DNA from: Lysinibacillus cavernae
GTDB lineage: Bacteria > Bacillota > Bacilli > Bacillales_A > Planococcaceae
NCBI RefSeq assembly: GCF_009724685.1
Contig: NZ_WMEF01000001.1
Location: 829,746 to 893,745, forward strand
Reading direction: 5' to 3'
DNA: 64,000 bases
Positions 8,510 to 18,386 of this stretch are shown piece after piece. The notes beneath the pieces are model-generated. The model saw only the letters and a list, made by a program, of their open reading frames with translations. It was not told the DNA's origin and made no database searches. Made by a program: the position numbers and the translations under genes. Each line of letters starts with the position of its first letter. Positions within the stretch are counted from its first letter, which is position 1.

Positions 8510-10669
8510 ATGGAAAATAAACGTAGCAAATTTTTAACAGTAACTGCAGCAGCCTTAGCAGTAACAGCGGTAGCGGCAGCGCCAGCATCAGCGGCAAGTC
8601 CATTTTCAGATGTAAAAGAAAGTCATGCAGATTATGAAGGCATTGTTACACTTCATGCAGCAGGGATTATCAGCGGATACACAGATGGTACATTTAAACC
8701 AGATACAAATGTCACACGTGGACAAGCTGCAAAAATGATTGCAGGTGCATTAAAGCTGGATACAAAAGATGTGGAGAATCCAAACTATACAGATATTGAT
8801 GTATCTAATCCATTTTACGGCCCAATTGCAGCACTTGCAGGATTAGATGTCATTACAGGTTATGGTGACAACACATTCCGTCCAAACCAAACGATTACAC
8901 ATGGTGATTTAGCAAAAATCTTGGCATCTATCCAAACATTACCAGAGCTAGAAAGTGCTAAAAACCATGCGGCTAGCGATAATGTTACACGTGGTCAACT
9001 AGCAACTTTAATTGCGGAAGCTCTAACAAAATCAAACACAGAAACACCAGAGACTCCTGAAAAACCTGAAACGCCAGAAAAACCTGAAACACCAGAAGAT
9101 GCATTTTCATTATCGATTTTACATGTGAATGATACACATGCTCGTGCTAACGAATTGCCTAAATTAGCTACAGCAGTAAAAGAGCAGCGTGAAGCTAAAG
9201 AAAATGTACTAACATTACACGCTGGTGATGCATTTAGCGGTACATTATACTTTAACGAATTCCATGGGAAAGCTGACCTTGCACTATTAAATGAAATTGG
9301 TTTTGATGCCATGGTATTTGGTAACCATGAATTTGATTTAGGTTCATCACCTGAAGGACATCAAGCACTAGCAGATTTTGTTAAAGGTGCTAAGTTCCCA
9401 TTCGTTGGTGCCAATACAGATTTCTCAGCAGATGATAAATTCACAGGTTTATTTACAGACTTAGTTTCAAGTGAGCCTGAGAATGGTAAAATTTATTCAG
9501 GTATTGTGAAAGAAATCGATGGAGAAAAAGTAGGTATTTTTGGCTTAACGACAGAAGAAACATTGGATATTGCTTCTCCTGGTAAAGTAACATTTACAAA
9601 CTATATTGAAGAAGCAAAAAAAGCAGTGGCAGCCTTTGAAGGCATGGGCGTCAACAAAATTATCGCTTTAACACATATCGGTTACAATGATAATCCAAAT
9701 GTAGATAATGATATTTTATTAGCGAAAAACGTACCAGGCATTGATGTGATCGTTGGTGGACATGACCATACGAAATTAGACAAGCCATTTGTTGTTGATA
9801 CAAACACAGTGGGCGAAGCAAAAGACGCGACATTAATCGTACAAGCAAATGAATATGTAAAATATTTAGGTACTCTTGATGTAACATTTGATGGAAATGG
9901 TGTTGTAACTGAGCATGGTGGCGAATTAATCGAACTTGGTAAAGTAGCAGAAGACCAGACATTAGTGAAATTACTTGAACCGTACAAAGCAAAAGTAGAT
10001 GAAGTTAGTAGCAAGGAAATCGGGGTAAAAATTGCTGAAGAGTTAGCAAATCCACGTGCAACTGAAGAAAAACTTGAAAGTGTACGTAGCAATGAAACAG
10101 CTCTAGGTAATATCATTACAGACGGTATGCTAGCAAAAGCTCAAAAATATACAGATAAAACTGTTGTGATGGCATTGCAAAATGGCGGTGGTATTCGCGC
10201 AGCAATTCCAGCTGGCAATATTACAGTTGGTCAGGTAATTACTGTATTACCATTTGGTAACACATTAGCATTAATGGATGTTACTGGAGCTGATTTAAAG
10301 GCAGCATTTGAAGTATCTCTGAAAAGTGCACCGAAAGAAAACGGTGGTTTCCTACACATTGGTGGAGCAAAACTACAATATGATTCATCAAAAGAAGTAG
10401 GCTCACGTGTTGTATCTATCGAATATTTAGATAAAGCAACTGGAAAGTATGTTGCTTTAGAAGATAATAAAACATATACAGTGGCAACAAATGCTTTCAC
10501 TGCTAAAGGTGGAGACGGCTTTGATATGTTTGCGAAAGCATATGAAGAAGGTCGTGTTACAGATTTAGGCTTATCTGACTGGGAGAACCTACAAGAGCAA
10601 TTGCTTTCACTAAAAGAAGTGAAAACAACAACAGAAGGTCGTATTGTTGATCTTGCAAAAAAACAATAA
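8510..10669 (+). CDS. SLH-anchored surface 5'-nucleotidase / metallophosphoesterase
   Basis: Predicted to dephosphorylate nucleotides or related phosphoesters on the cell surface. ATG 8510 with GGAGG at 8494-8498 gives 719 residues; the longer frame from 8444 lacks a ribosome site. A signal peptide ends at ASA-A near residue 30. Two clear SLH domains (about 30-85 and 90-145) and a degenerate third follow, then a TPE/KPE linker with repeated PETPEKPE. The metallophosphoesterase domain shows HVNDTHA, HAGDAFSG, FGNHEFDLG and GGHDHT. The C-terminal nucleotidase domain includes NGGGIRA and GGDGFDMF. SLH modules attach to pyruvylated secondary wall polymer. It stands alone between terminators and splits the panD-dinG neighbourhood. 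Confidence 0.9.
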   Translation: MENKRSKFLTVTAAALAVTAVAAAPASAASPFSDVKESHADYEGIVTLHAAGIISGYTDGTFKPDTNVTRGQAAKMIAGALKLDTKDVENPNYTDIDVSNPFYGPIAALAGLDVITGYGDNTFRPNQTITHGDLAKILASIQTLPELESAKNHAASDNVTRGQLATLIAEALTKSNTETPETPEKPETPEKPETPEDAFSLSILHVNDTHARANELPKLATAVKEQREAKENVLTLHAGDAFSGTLYFNEFHGKADLALLNEIGFDAMVFGNHEFDLGSSPEGHQALADFVKGAKFPFVGANTDFSADDKFTGLFTDLVSSEPENGKIYSGIVKEIDGEKVGIFGLTTEETLDIASPGKVTFTNYIEEAKKAVAAFEGMGVNKIIALTHIGYNDNPNVDNDILLAKNVPGIDVIVGGHDHTKLDKPFVVDTNTVGEAKDATLIVQANEYVKYLGTLDVTFDGNGVVTEHGGELIELGKVAEDQTLVKLLEPYKAKVDEVSSKEIGVKIAEELANPRATEEKLESVRSNETALGNIITDGMLAKAQKYTDKTVVMALQNGGGIRAAIPAGNITVGQVITVLPFGNTLALMDVTGADLKAAFEVSLKSAPKENGGFLHIGGAKLQYDSSKEVGSRVVSIEYLDKATGKYVALEDNKTYTVATNAFTAKGGDGFDMFAKAYEEGRVTDLGLSDWENLQEQLLSLKEVKTTTEGRIVDLAKKQ

Positions 10670-10708
10670 TACAACAGGTAGAATAATTTCAAATTGATTC
10701 ACTAATTT

Positions 10709-10747
10709 GCGTAACCTTAGGGGCTTCCTCTAAGGTTGCGTTTTTTG
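10709..10747 (+). terminator. Terminator of the surface nucleotidase gene
   Basis: GCGTAACCTTAG (10709-10720) pairs with CTAAGGTTGCG (10730-10740), followed by TTTTTTG. Confidence 0.88.
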
Positions 10748-10878
10748 TATGGAATATGTGCTTTGTTATTTTCAACTTTATAGACTAAACTCATCGACAT
10801 CAGGGGGTGAAAGGATGCCGTAGAGCCAAATATATGATAAAATTCAACTTATCTAATGTGAACTGTGAGTTGAGATGT

Positions 10879-13650
10879 ATGATGGAAAGTCAAAAATATG
10901 CAATTGTAGATTTGGAGACAACTGGTCATTCACCAGCAAATGGCGACCGCATGATTCAAATTGCAGTTGTGATTATGAAAGATTGGGAAATTGAGCGCAA
11001 CTTTACGAAGTTTATTCACCCAGGCAAAGCCATTCCGTCTTTCATTCAGGATTTAACACATATTACGGATGAGGATGTAAAGGACGCCTTGCCGTTTGAG
11101 GCGCATGCCGATTACATATATGAGCTGCTTAGTGACTGTGTATTTGTCGCACATAATGCAGATTTTGACTTATCCTTTTTACAAGCGGAGTTTAAGCGTG
11201 CAGGTCTCCCTAAATGGCAGGGTAAAAAAATGGATACCGTGGAGCTGGCGAAAATATTATTTCCGATGTCACTTAGCTTTAAGCTAGGTGATTTAGCAGC
11301 AGATTTAAATATAGAGTTAGCCAATGCACACCGAGCGGACGACGATGCACGTGCAACGGCTGAATTATTTAAGCGTTGCTGGAAGGAGCTACTGAATCTT
11401 CCACAGCTAACACTTGAACAAATGCATAAACGCTCATTTAGATTAAAATCCAATTTATCTCAGCTTTTTTTCGAAGCTCTTCAAATTAAACGCCAGCATG
11501 TGACAGTTAATGAGCATGTGCATTATTACCGCAATTTTGCTATTTGTAATGGTCGAAATATGCACAAGAATACGTCAGAAATGATTGCCTACCCTCAAAC
11601 TATTGAAGAAAAAATAGCCTTAATGACAAAAGCACTGCCAAACTTTGAGGAGCGTCCTGCACAATTTGAGATGATGGACACAATTTGGCAAGCATTACAT
11701 GACCAACAGGAGTGTGTGATTGAAGCCTCTACAGGTATTGGTAAAACAGCTGGCTATTTACTTCCTGCTATTTTATATGCCCGTGCTGTCAATAAAAAGA
11801 TAGCGATTAGCACCTATACTTCGTATTTACAGGAACAGCTTGTAGAGGAGGAGTTACCTAAGATAGAAAAAATTCTTGGGATGAAAGTGAACTTGTGCGT
11901 GCTAAAGGGCATGCAGCATTACATTGATCTTGACCGCTTTGAGCAATGTATGGCATATGCTGATGGGTCCTATGATGATACGTTTACTATTTTACAAATA
12001 CTCGTTTGGTTGACGAAAACAGAGACAGGTGTGTTAAGTGAGCTAAATGTTTCAGGCGGCGGACAATTGTTTTTAGAGAAAATCCGAAAAATACCGAATG
12101 ATAAGTCTTCAAGGGGCTTTGATTTCTATGAACAGGCTTTAAAGAACAGTGCATTTGCTGACTGTATTGTGACGAATCATGCCATGGTGTTAAGCGATTT
12201 AGTGCGCCAAACGCCAATATTTACACAAATTGATGGCTTGGTTATTGATGAAGCGCATCAATTTATTCAGGCAGCCATGCAGCAGGATGAAGTAGTCTTC
12301 TCCTATACACAATGGAAATATATTTTTGGACAAATTGGTACGATGGAGGATACCGCTCTATTTCAACAATTTTGTCATGCGGCGAAGAAAAAACAGCGTG
12401 TGCCAATGCAAAATTTACAGCGATTGGATGCACAATTTATACGCTTACAACGGACATTTGATGAGACAATCCAGCGTGCTATCCAAAAAATGCAGCACCA
12501 AGTGAAAGGGAAGCAAGCAGGTAGTAAATGCTCCTTATTTTTAGAGGATGTATCTCTTGCTAAAGAATCGTTTTCGCAAGTAAGTAAGCAGACACAGCAA
12601 TGGCTTGATCTCGCGACGGGAATTACCCAGGCATTCGAAAATAATATCGAGCAACTAGATAATAACGACATCTATGTGTTATCTGAATGGCAATATTGGA
12701 TTCGAGAAGTAAAAATAAAAATTGCTGAATGGGAAGAAATTTTTCTGTCACCACAGGACGGAAACTCTGTTTGGATAGAATTTAATGTACGCAGTGTTCC
12801 TGGCAGTTTACATGTCTTTAAGAAGCCAGTTAATGTCACACCAATCATTGAACAAGTATTAGCGCCACTTCGTCAGCAAGCAAGTATTGTTTGGACATCA
12901 GGTACTTTAACCGTACCAGGCAATGAGCGTTTTGTCACACGGCAGTTAGGGATTTCTGATGCTGTAGAGGTCATGAAACTGCAAGCACCACCAGCCTATT
13001 ATGCTGGTGCTAAAGCATTTATTGTTACAGATATGCCAGATATTCAGCATGTCAGTCAAGAAGAATATATTGAAGCGGTTGCTCATGCGATAACACGGAC
13101 AGTCCGTATGACGGAGGGGCGGTGCTTTGTGCTCTTCACGGCACAGGATATGCTGCGAAAAACAGTCGAGCTTATTCAAGACAGTGAACTTTTAGATGAC
13201 TACATGATTTTTGCACAAGGTGTTACGGGCGGTAGCCGTATGCGGATTCTAAAATCATTCCAAAAATTTAGCCATGCTGTTCTTTTTGGCACAAACAGCT
13301 TTTGGGAGGGTGTGGATGTTCCAGGCGATGCTCTTGCCTCTGTCATTGTTGTGCGGTTACCATTTTCTTCACCAGAAGAGCCTGTTTTTAAGGCGAGAGC
13401 GAAGCATCTAACAGCTCAAGGCCTCAATTCCTTTACAGAGCTTTCCTTACCAGAAGCTATTATGCGCTTTAAACAAGGCTTTGGTCGATTAATTCGTTCT
13501 TCTCAGGATAAAGGAGCCTTTATTGTACTAGACCGTCGTATTACTAGTAAGTCCTACGGTAAAGAATTTATTAAGGCACTACCACCAATCGACGTAAGGA
13601 AATTGCAGCTACCCGAATTGTTAAAAGAACTGAATGATTGGCAAAAATAG
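10879..13650 (+). CDS. dinG: DinG-family exonuclease / helicase-like protein
   Basis: About 923 residues from ATG 10879 (ATG 10882 is equally possible; the open frame begins at GTG 10807 without a family-like N-terminus). The N-terminal DEDDh 3'-5' exonuclease domain (about 5-170) has VDLETTG, HNADFDLSF and HRADDDA. The C-terminal XPD-like helicase part has Walker A EASTGIGKT, the DEAH box VIDEAHQ, and motif VI GFGRLIRSSQD. As in other Firmicute DinG proteins, the four-cysteine iron-sulfur cluster of E. coli DinG is not apparent, so a nuclease rather than helicase role is likely. The position downstream of panD matches B. subtilis, apart from the inserted surface gene. Confidence 0.9.
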   Translation: MMESQKYAIVDLETTGHSPANGDRMIQIAVVIMKDWEIERNFTKFIHPGKAIPSFIQDLTHITDEDVKDALPFEAHADYIYELLSDCVFVAHNADFDLSFLQAEFKRAGLPKWQGKKMDTVELAKILFPMSLSFKLGDLAADLNIELANAHRADDDARATAELFKRCWKELLNLPQLTLEQMHKRSFRLKSNLSQLFFEALQIKRQHVTVNEHVHYYRNFAICNGRNMHKNTSEMIAYPQTIEEKIALMTKALPNFEERPAQFEMMDTIWQALHDQQECVIEASTGIGKTAGYLLPAILYARAVNKKIAISTYTSYLQEQLVEEELPKIEKILGMKVNLCVLKGMQHYIDLDRFEQCMAYADGSYDDTFTILQILVWLTKTETGVLSELNVSGGGQLFLEKIRKIPNDKSSRGFDFYEQALKNSAFADCIVTNHAMVLSDLVRQTPIFTQIDGLVIDEAHQFIQAAMQQDEVVFSYTQWKYIFGQIGTMEDTALFQQFCHAAKKKQRVPMQNLQRLDAQFIRLQRTFDETIQRAIQKMQHQVKGKQAGSKCSLFLEDVSLAKESFSQVSKQTQQWLDLATGITQAFENNIEQLDNNDIYVLSEWQYWIREVKIKIAEWEEIFLSPQDGNSVWIEFNVRSVPGSLHVFKKPVNVTPIIEQVLAPLRQQASIVWTSGTLTVPGNERFVTRQLGISDAVEVMKLQAPPAYYAGAKAFIVTDMPDIQHVSQEEYIEAVAHAITRTVRMTEGRCFVLFTAQDMLRKTVELIQDSELLDDYMIFAQGVTGGSRMRILKSFQKFSHAVLFGTNSFWEGVDVPGDALASVIVVRLPFSSPEEPVFKARAKHLTAQGLNSFTELSLPEAIMRFKQGFGRLIRSSQDKGAFIVLDRRITSKSYGKEFIKALPPIDVRKLQLPELLKELNDWQK

Positions 13651-13653
13651 AGA

Positions 13654-13690
13654 AAATCCCTTTTAGCACAAGCTAGAAGGGATTTCTTTT
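13654..13690 (+). terminator. Terminator of dinG
   Basis: AAATCCCTTTTAGC pairs with GCTAGAAGGGATTT around a 4-base loop and is followed by CTTTT. It may also act on the convergent TetR gene. Confidence 0.85.
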
Positions 13691-13740
13691 GCATTATATG
13701 AATTTTTCAATGTCATGAAATAATTATTTTGCTATCATAA

Positions 13741-14415
13741 TTATTTTTTATTTTTCTCATCAAAAAGGTTGGCATTTAGAACAATTTCAGTAATATATTT
13801 CATGACGATTTCAGTAGCTTGTTGTGCATCATAGCTTTTGCGATTGTTTAATAGGTTGGTAAACATACCTTGCCAAATTAATAGTGTTAATTCATTGATC
13901 GCATCAACATTACCTTCTGTTAAATATCCTTCTTTTAAGGCAATTTCTAGCATTGAACGTCCCCGTTTGGTCAGGCTATGTTGGAATAGAATGGCCGTTA
14001 AATCTTCAGGAATATTGATTAAATCATTGGGATAAAAATTATAATAATTCTCCAATAGTTTTTCTGGCGTTTCTCCTAGGTCCATGATAAAGACTGCATG
14101 GAAAATTTGTGGTTGTTTAAAGGAGTATTGGCAAAAGCATTCCCATGCCAATAAATATTTATCAATGGGGTCTTTGCCTCTTTCTATGTAACGGGCAACT
14201 TCGTTTGTATAATCTTGCATACATCTCATCGATGCAAAAAAAAGTAGATGGGAGATTTCTGAAAAATAGTTGTAGATAGTTGCACTATTATAACCGGCTT
14301 TATCAGCAACTTTTCTAATCGTTACATTTTCTAGTCCTTCTTCTTCAATAATTTCCGCTGTGGCGTCTACAAAGTATTTCCACATACGGCGCCTTTGCAT
14401 TTCCTTTTTTTTCAA
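13741..14415 (-). CDS. TetR family transcriptional regulator
   Basis: This 224-residue protein has an N-terminal TetR helix-turn-helix at about residues 12-58 (NVTIRKVADKAGYNSATIYNYF) and a divergent ligand domain. It is transcribed away from the CocE-like hydrolase and MFS gene pair across a 292-bp AT-rich gap that contains dyads, so it most likely represses that operon. The inducer is unknown and could be a substrate of the transporter. Confidence 0.87.
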   Translation of the reverse strand: MKKKEMQRRRMWKYFVDATAEIIEEEGLENVTIRKVADKAGYNSATIYNYFSEISHLLFFASMRCMQDYTNEVARYIERGKDPIDKYLLAWECFCQYSFKQPQIFHAVFIMDLGETPEKLLENYYNFYPNDLINIPEDLTAILFQHSLTKRGRSMLEIALKEGYLTEGNVDAINELTLLIWQGMFTNLLNNRKSYDAQQATEIVMKYITEIVLNANLFDEKNKK

Positions 14416-14563
14416 AATAGAACCCCTCCGACCAACAATTATAATGTAAAATCATTTGTTGAATGTATAAATTTACCTTATATACGCTAATTTAATCTTA
14501 TTATAGCATAGCAATTTAAATTTCTATCTTCAATTATATCACTTGATTTTGCAATTTTCAGAG

Positions 14564-14592
14564 TTGTGCATTGGATTTTCAGGTGATATACT
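14564..14592 (+). promoter_or_regulatory. Probable promoter of the hydrolase-MFS operon
   Basis: TTGTGC (14564-14569), 17 bases, TATACT (14587-14592). The -10 lies inside the dyad GTGAT-N6-ATCAC (14583-14598). Confidence 0.55.
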
Positions 14593-14620
14593 AATCACAA
14601 TTATTTTATAATCATGATTA
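14583..14620. promoter_or_regulatory. Candidate TetR operators
   Basis: Two dyads: GTGAT-N6-ATCAC at 14583-14598, covering the -10, and the perfect 12-bp palindrome TAATCATGATTA at 14609-14620. Both are placed to block transcription of the hydrolase operon. Assignment to the divergent TetR protein is inference. Confidence 0.45.
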
Positions 14621-14707
14621 CTAAATAATCTAGATTAACAATAATGAAATTACGCCTACGTTAGGACAAAGGTAACTGGGCTTAGACACAAGGGGAGGAT
14701 TTATTCA

Positions 14708-16741
14708 ATGAGTAAAAAAATCATTACACAATTTGAGTGTACATATCAAACTATTGAAAACACATGGATTGAGTTAGCGGATGGTACAAAACTTTCTAGT
14801 CGCATTTGGCTACCTACAGTAAAAGAGGGACAGAAAGTACCAGCAATTTTAGAGTATATTCCTTATCGTAAAACAGATGGAACAAGGGCGAGAGACGAGC
14901 CAATGCATGGCTATTTTGCAGGGCATGGCTATGCTGTTGTTCGTGTAGATATGAGGGGATCAGGCGAGTCAGATGGTCTATTGAAAGATGAATATTTAAA
15001 ACAGGAGCAAGATGATGCCCTTGAAGTGATTGAATGGATTGCCAATCAAAGTTGGTGTGATGGTAATATCGGGATGATGGGTAAATCTTGGGGCGGATTT
15101 AACTCGCTACAAGTAGCGGCTCGTAGACCTAAGGCATTAAAAGCCATTATTACAGTAGGGTTTACAGACGATCGTTATAACAATGATATTCACTATAAAG
15201 GTGGATGCTTATTAAACGATAATTTCTGGTGGGGCGCCATTATGTTAGCGTATCAGCTTCGTCCACTAGATCCACACATCGTTGGAGATAGCTGGCGTGA
15301 TAAATGGATGGAACGATTAGAAAATATGCCATTATGGATGGCTCAGTGGATGGAGCATCAAACAAGAGATGACTACTGGAAACATGGTTCAGTTTGTGAA
15401 AACTATGATGATATAGAAATACCTGTTTTTGCGATAGATGGTTGGGAAGACTCCTATACGAACACAGTCTTAAGTTTAATGAAAGGGCTTTCTGTACCTA
15501 GAAAAGGAATTATTGGTCCTTGGGCACATGTTTATCCGCATGATGGGGTTCCTGGTCCGGCAATGGGCTTTTTACAAGAAGCCGTGAAATGGTGGGATCA
15601 TTGGTTAAAAGGAATGGACAATGATGTAATGGATGGACCGATGGTAAATGTATGGGTAGAAGAAAGCATGCAGCCATCTGTAAAGAAACCGATAAGCAAG
15701 GGATATTGGGTTGGATTAGAATCATGGCCAACAGCTGATGCAGTGCAAACAAAGGCATATCAACTGACACATGGCAAATTGTTAGAAGAACGAGATGATA
15801 ATGAAGAGCAAGTATTATTAAAAACACCATTAAATCATGGTCTTTTATCAGGTGAGTGGATGGGTGCAGGTGTAATAGGTGAAAGTCCTGCAGACCAACG
15901 TCTAGATGATGGAATGGCAATGGTTTTTGAAAGTAACACGCTAGAGAATCCATTAGAGATTGTTGGCTATCCGAAATTTGAAGTGGAATTAATGAGTGAC
16001 AAACCACATGCGATGCTTTTTGCTCAGTTATCAGATGTTGCACCAGACGGAGCCGTAACACGTGTTTCCTATGGTGTGATGAACTTAACACATTTAAATG
16101 GGCATGATCGTGTGGACTTATTAACACCTGGTGAAAAAGTGAATGCATTTGTACAGTTAGATTGCTGTGGACATCAATTTAAAGCAGGGCATCGTTTACG
16201 CTTATCATTAGCTACAACGTTTTGGCCGATGTTTTGGCCAATGCCTGAAGACGCTACACTGACTTTAAATCTTGAAACGGCTACCTTGTCCTTACCAATC
16301 TACCATGGCAATCAAGTAACAGGACCAAATATGAACCCTGAAAGTGCGCCACTAACGCCGATCACAACACTACAAGAGGGAAGAGTGGATCGTTCTATTG
16401 CGTACGATATTTTAAGTGATACATGGACATGTATAACAGATGGTGTCGGAGGGGTATTTGGTGAGGGCATCTATCGCTTTGATGATATCGATGTCACTGT
16501 AGAACATAATTTGAAGCGAGAATTGACATTATCGAATGCGGATCCACTCTCTGCTCAATATACAATCTATCAAAAAATGAAAATTGGTCGTGAGGGTTGG
16601 TGGATTGACGCTGACATTACAGTCACAAAAACATCCGATCAAGAAAATTTCCAAATTGTCGGGGACATGGTGATCAAAGAAAATGACAAACAGGTCTTCC
16701 AAAAGGAATGGGATCAAAAAATTAAACGTCACGGATTGTAA
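14708..16741 (+). CDS. CocE/NonD family hydrolase (peptidase S15-like)
   Basis: A 677-residue alpha/beta hydrolase. The catalytic serine is Ser127 in GKSWGG, preceded by the family pattern RGSGESDG. A DGWEDSYTN segment carries the likely acid and GPWAHVYPHDG the histidine. The C-terminal half is the jelly-roll X-Pro dipeptidyl-peptidase domain. The family includes cocaine esterase, glutaryl-7-ACA acylase and X-Pro peptidases, so the substrate is probably an ester or amide but cannot be named. ATG 14708 has AGGGGAGGA upstream. The MFS gene follows after 22 bp, suggesting uptake and hydrolysis of the same compound. Confidence 0.87.
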   Translation: MSKKIITQFECTYQTIENTWIELADGTKLSSRIWLPTVKEGQKVPAILEYIPYRKTDGTRARDEPMHGYFAGHGYAVVRVDMRGSGESDGLLKDEYLKQEQDDALEVIEWIANQSWCDGNIGMMGKSWGGFNSLQVAARRPKALKAIITVGFTDDRYNNDIHYKGGCLLNDNFWWGAIMLAYQLRPLDPHIVGDSWRDKWMERLENMPLWMAQWMEHQTRDDYWKHGSVCENYDDIEIPVFAIDGWEDSYTNTVLSLMKGLSVPRKGIIGPWAHVYPHDGVPGPAMGFLQEAVKWWDHWLKGMDNDVMDGPMVNVWVEESMQPSVKKPISKGYWVGLESWPTADAVQTKAYQLTHGKLLEERDDNEEQVLLKTPLNHGLLSGEWMGAGVIGESPADQRLDDGMAMVFESNTLENPLEIVGYPKFEVELMSDKPHAMLFAQLSDVAPDGAVTRVSYGVMNLTHLNGHDRVDLLTPGEKVNAFVQLDCCGHQFKAGHRLRLSLATTFWPMFWPMPEDATLTLNLETATLSLPIYHGNQVTGPNMNPESAPLTPITTLQEGRVDRSIAYDILSDTWTCITDGVGGVFGEGIYRFDDIDVTVEHNLKRELTLSNADPLSAQYTIYQKMKIGREGWWIDADITVTKTSDQENFQIVGDMVIKENDKQVFQKEWDQKIKRHGL

Positions 16742-16763
16742 ATAATATGTAAGGGGTAAACAT

Positions 16764-18059
16764 ATGGAAGCTAAGTTAAAAAAGAATACAGCTACATTAG
16801 TTATTTTAGCTGTTTCAGGTGCGTTAATCTACGCATTGCCTTATTTTAGAAACTACTATTATGATGTCTTTCTAGATGCCTTTCATTTAACAAATACACA
16901 AATGGGGACACTTGGTAGTGCGTATGGTGTTTGTTGTTTAATTTCTTATATTTTTGGAGGTTTTTGTGCAGATCGCTGGAAAACGAAATATTTATTGACG
17001 ATTTCTTTAGTGGCCACAGGACTATTAGGTTTTACTTTATTATTGTATCCGCCATATCCAGTGCTTTTACTGATCCATGCTGCTTGGGGTATCACATCGA
17101 TTATGACATTCTGGGGAGCATTAGTAAAAGCAGTTCGTTCTTTAGGTTCCGAAAATGAACAGGGGAAAGCTTTTGGATTTTTTGAAGGCGGGCGAGGCGT
17201 AACAAATATCATTCAATCTGCTGTGATTTTAGGGATTTTTGCTTTTTTTGCGAAACGAATGAGTGATAAAATGGCTCTTTCGGCTGTAATTACGGTTTAT
17301 TCAGTTATTTGTCTTTTATTAGGGTTAATGATTATGATGCTTTATAAAGATCCAGGCCAAGCAAACACAAGTAATGAAGAGAAGGAAAGCCGTAAATCGT
17401 TTGATTGGGCGGTCCTTTGGAAAGTATTGAAGATGCCAACAACTTGGTTAGCGACGATTCTTATTTTTACGTCCTACGCAATGATTATTAGCTACTATTA
17501 CATCACACCGTATGCAACAGCAGCTTTTGGTGCTTCTACGTTAATTGCTGCGGCGTTGGGTTACTTCTCTCAATACTGTCGTCCAATTGGTAGTTTTAGT
17601 GCAGGAATCATTGGTGATCGAATTGGTGTATCCAATATGGTGTTAATAGGCTATATTTTATTAGCACTAGGTTTAGTAGGGCTCATTTTATTACCAGGTA
17701 AAGCTTCCTTTATCCTTATGCTATTAGTATTTATAGGGATTATTTATACGTCTATGTACGCATTGCAAGCCATGCATTTTGCGATATTAGTAGAAGGGGA
17801 TTATCCAGTAGAATCAACAGGAACGGTTTCGATGCCGCTGATGATTATTGGCTATAGTGGTGAAATCTTCATGCCTATTATCGCAGGAGCTTGTTTAGAT
17901 TATTGGGGTGGTACAGCAGGCTATAAAGTATTCTTTACCATTCTATTAGTCTTAGCCATTATTGGATTGATTACAGTTGTGATTTGGCAACGTGTAACAA
18001 AAGAAAAACGACAAGAAATTGCCTTGCAACGAAAACATGCGAAGGAACAAACAGTTTAA
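16764..18059 (+). CDS. MFS transporter
   Basis: A 431-residue, roughly 12-segment major facilitator. The loop between segments 2 and 3 has the MFS-type FCADRWKTKYLL pattern, and an equivalent GDRIGVSNMVL appears in the second half. A charged cytoplasmic loop near residues 205-215 divides the halves. It is 22 bp downstream of the CocE-like hydrolase and under the same probable TetR control, so it likely imports the hydrolase substrate or exports a product. The substrate is not identifiable from the sequence. Confidence 0.85.
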   Translation: MEAKLKKNTATLVILAVSGALIYALPYFRNYYYDVFLDAFHLTNTQMGTLGSAYGVCCLISYIFGGFCADRWKTKYLLTISLVATGLLGFTLLLYPPYPVLLLIHAAWGITSIMTFWGALVKAVRSLGSENEQGKAFGFFEGGRGVTNIIQSAVILGIFAFFAKRMSDKMALSAVITVYSVICLLLGLMIMMLYKDPGQANTSNEEKESRKSFDWAVLWKVLKMPTTWLATILIFTSYAMIISYYYITPYATAAFGASTLIAAALGYFSQYCRPIGSFSAGIIGDRIGVSNMVLIGYILLALGLVGLILLPGKASFILMLLVFIGIIYTSMYALQAMHFAILVEGDYPVESTGTVSMPLMIIGYSGEIFMPIIAGACLDYWGGTAGYKVFFTILLVLAIIGLITVVIWQRVTKEKRQEIALQRKHAKEQTV

Positions 18060-18121
18060 TAAAGAATTGTTACGTCCTAGGAGGCAAAAAGATAACTTCG
18101 GTATATTTCCGAAGTCATCTC

Positions 18122-18172
18122 AGACTGTAGACAAACTCAAAAAATTTGAGAGTTTGCCTACAGTCTTTTTTC
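18122..18172 (+). terminator. Terminator of the hydrolase-MFS operon
   Basis: AGACTGTAG-CAAACTC pairs with GAGTTTG-CCTACAGTCT (stem about 17 bp with a bulge) and is followed by TTTTTTT. A separate 10-bp hairpin (ACTTCGG/CCGAAGT) lies just before it. Confidence 0.88.
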
Positions 18173-18219
18173 TTTTACAATGAAATAAAGTAAAGCTGTT
18201 GATTTCCACTACGGGCGGG

Positions 18220-18333
18220 GTCGAGCTGACGTTAATGACAGAATTGCCAAATTTACCGATTCACCAGGAGCTAGAGATTTTAAATAATTACACGCCTTGG
18301 TCGAAAAAAATCCAAGCCACATGTACAAACTAG
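18220..18333 (+). pseudogene. Short 3' ORF remnant, possibly transposase
   Basis: Thirty-seven codons open from 18220 to TAG 18331-18333 with no start or ribosome site. The encoded segment contains ELPNLPIHQELEIL and TPWSKKIQATC, which reads like a protein C-terminus and not random frame. I could not place the family with certainty. A perfect 11-bp dyad (18333-18343 with 18355-18365) directly follows the stop. The preceding 18194-18219 resembles the interspersed repeat seen at 25.8 kb. Confidence 0.3.
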
Positions 18334-18386
18334 CCATCTATCCGAAAAAAATTAGGATAGATGGCCATTCGTCGTGAGTACCGAAA

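Noticed and set aside
9660..10116. Long minus-strand frames inside the surface nucleotidase gene
   Set aside because: Antisense shadows of a well-supported gene; low-complexity His/Leu and Ser-rich translations without start sites.
15510..16148. 212-codon minus-strand frame inside the CocE-like gene
   Set aside because: Low-complexity His/Leu-rich shadow of the plus-strand coding sequence.
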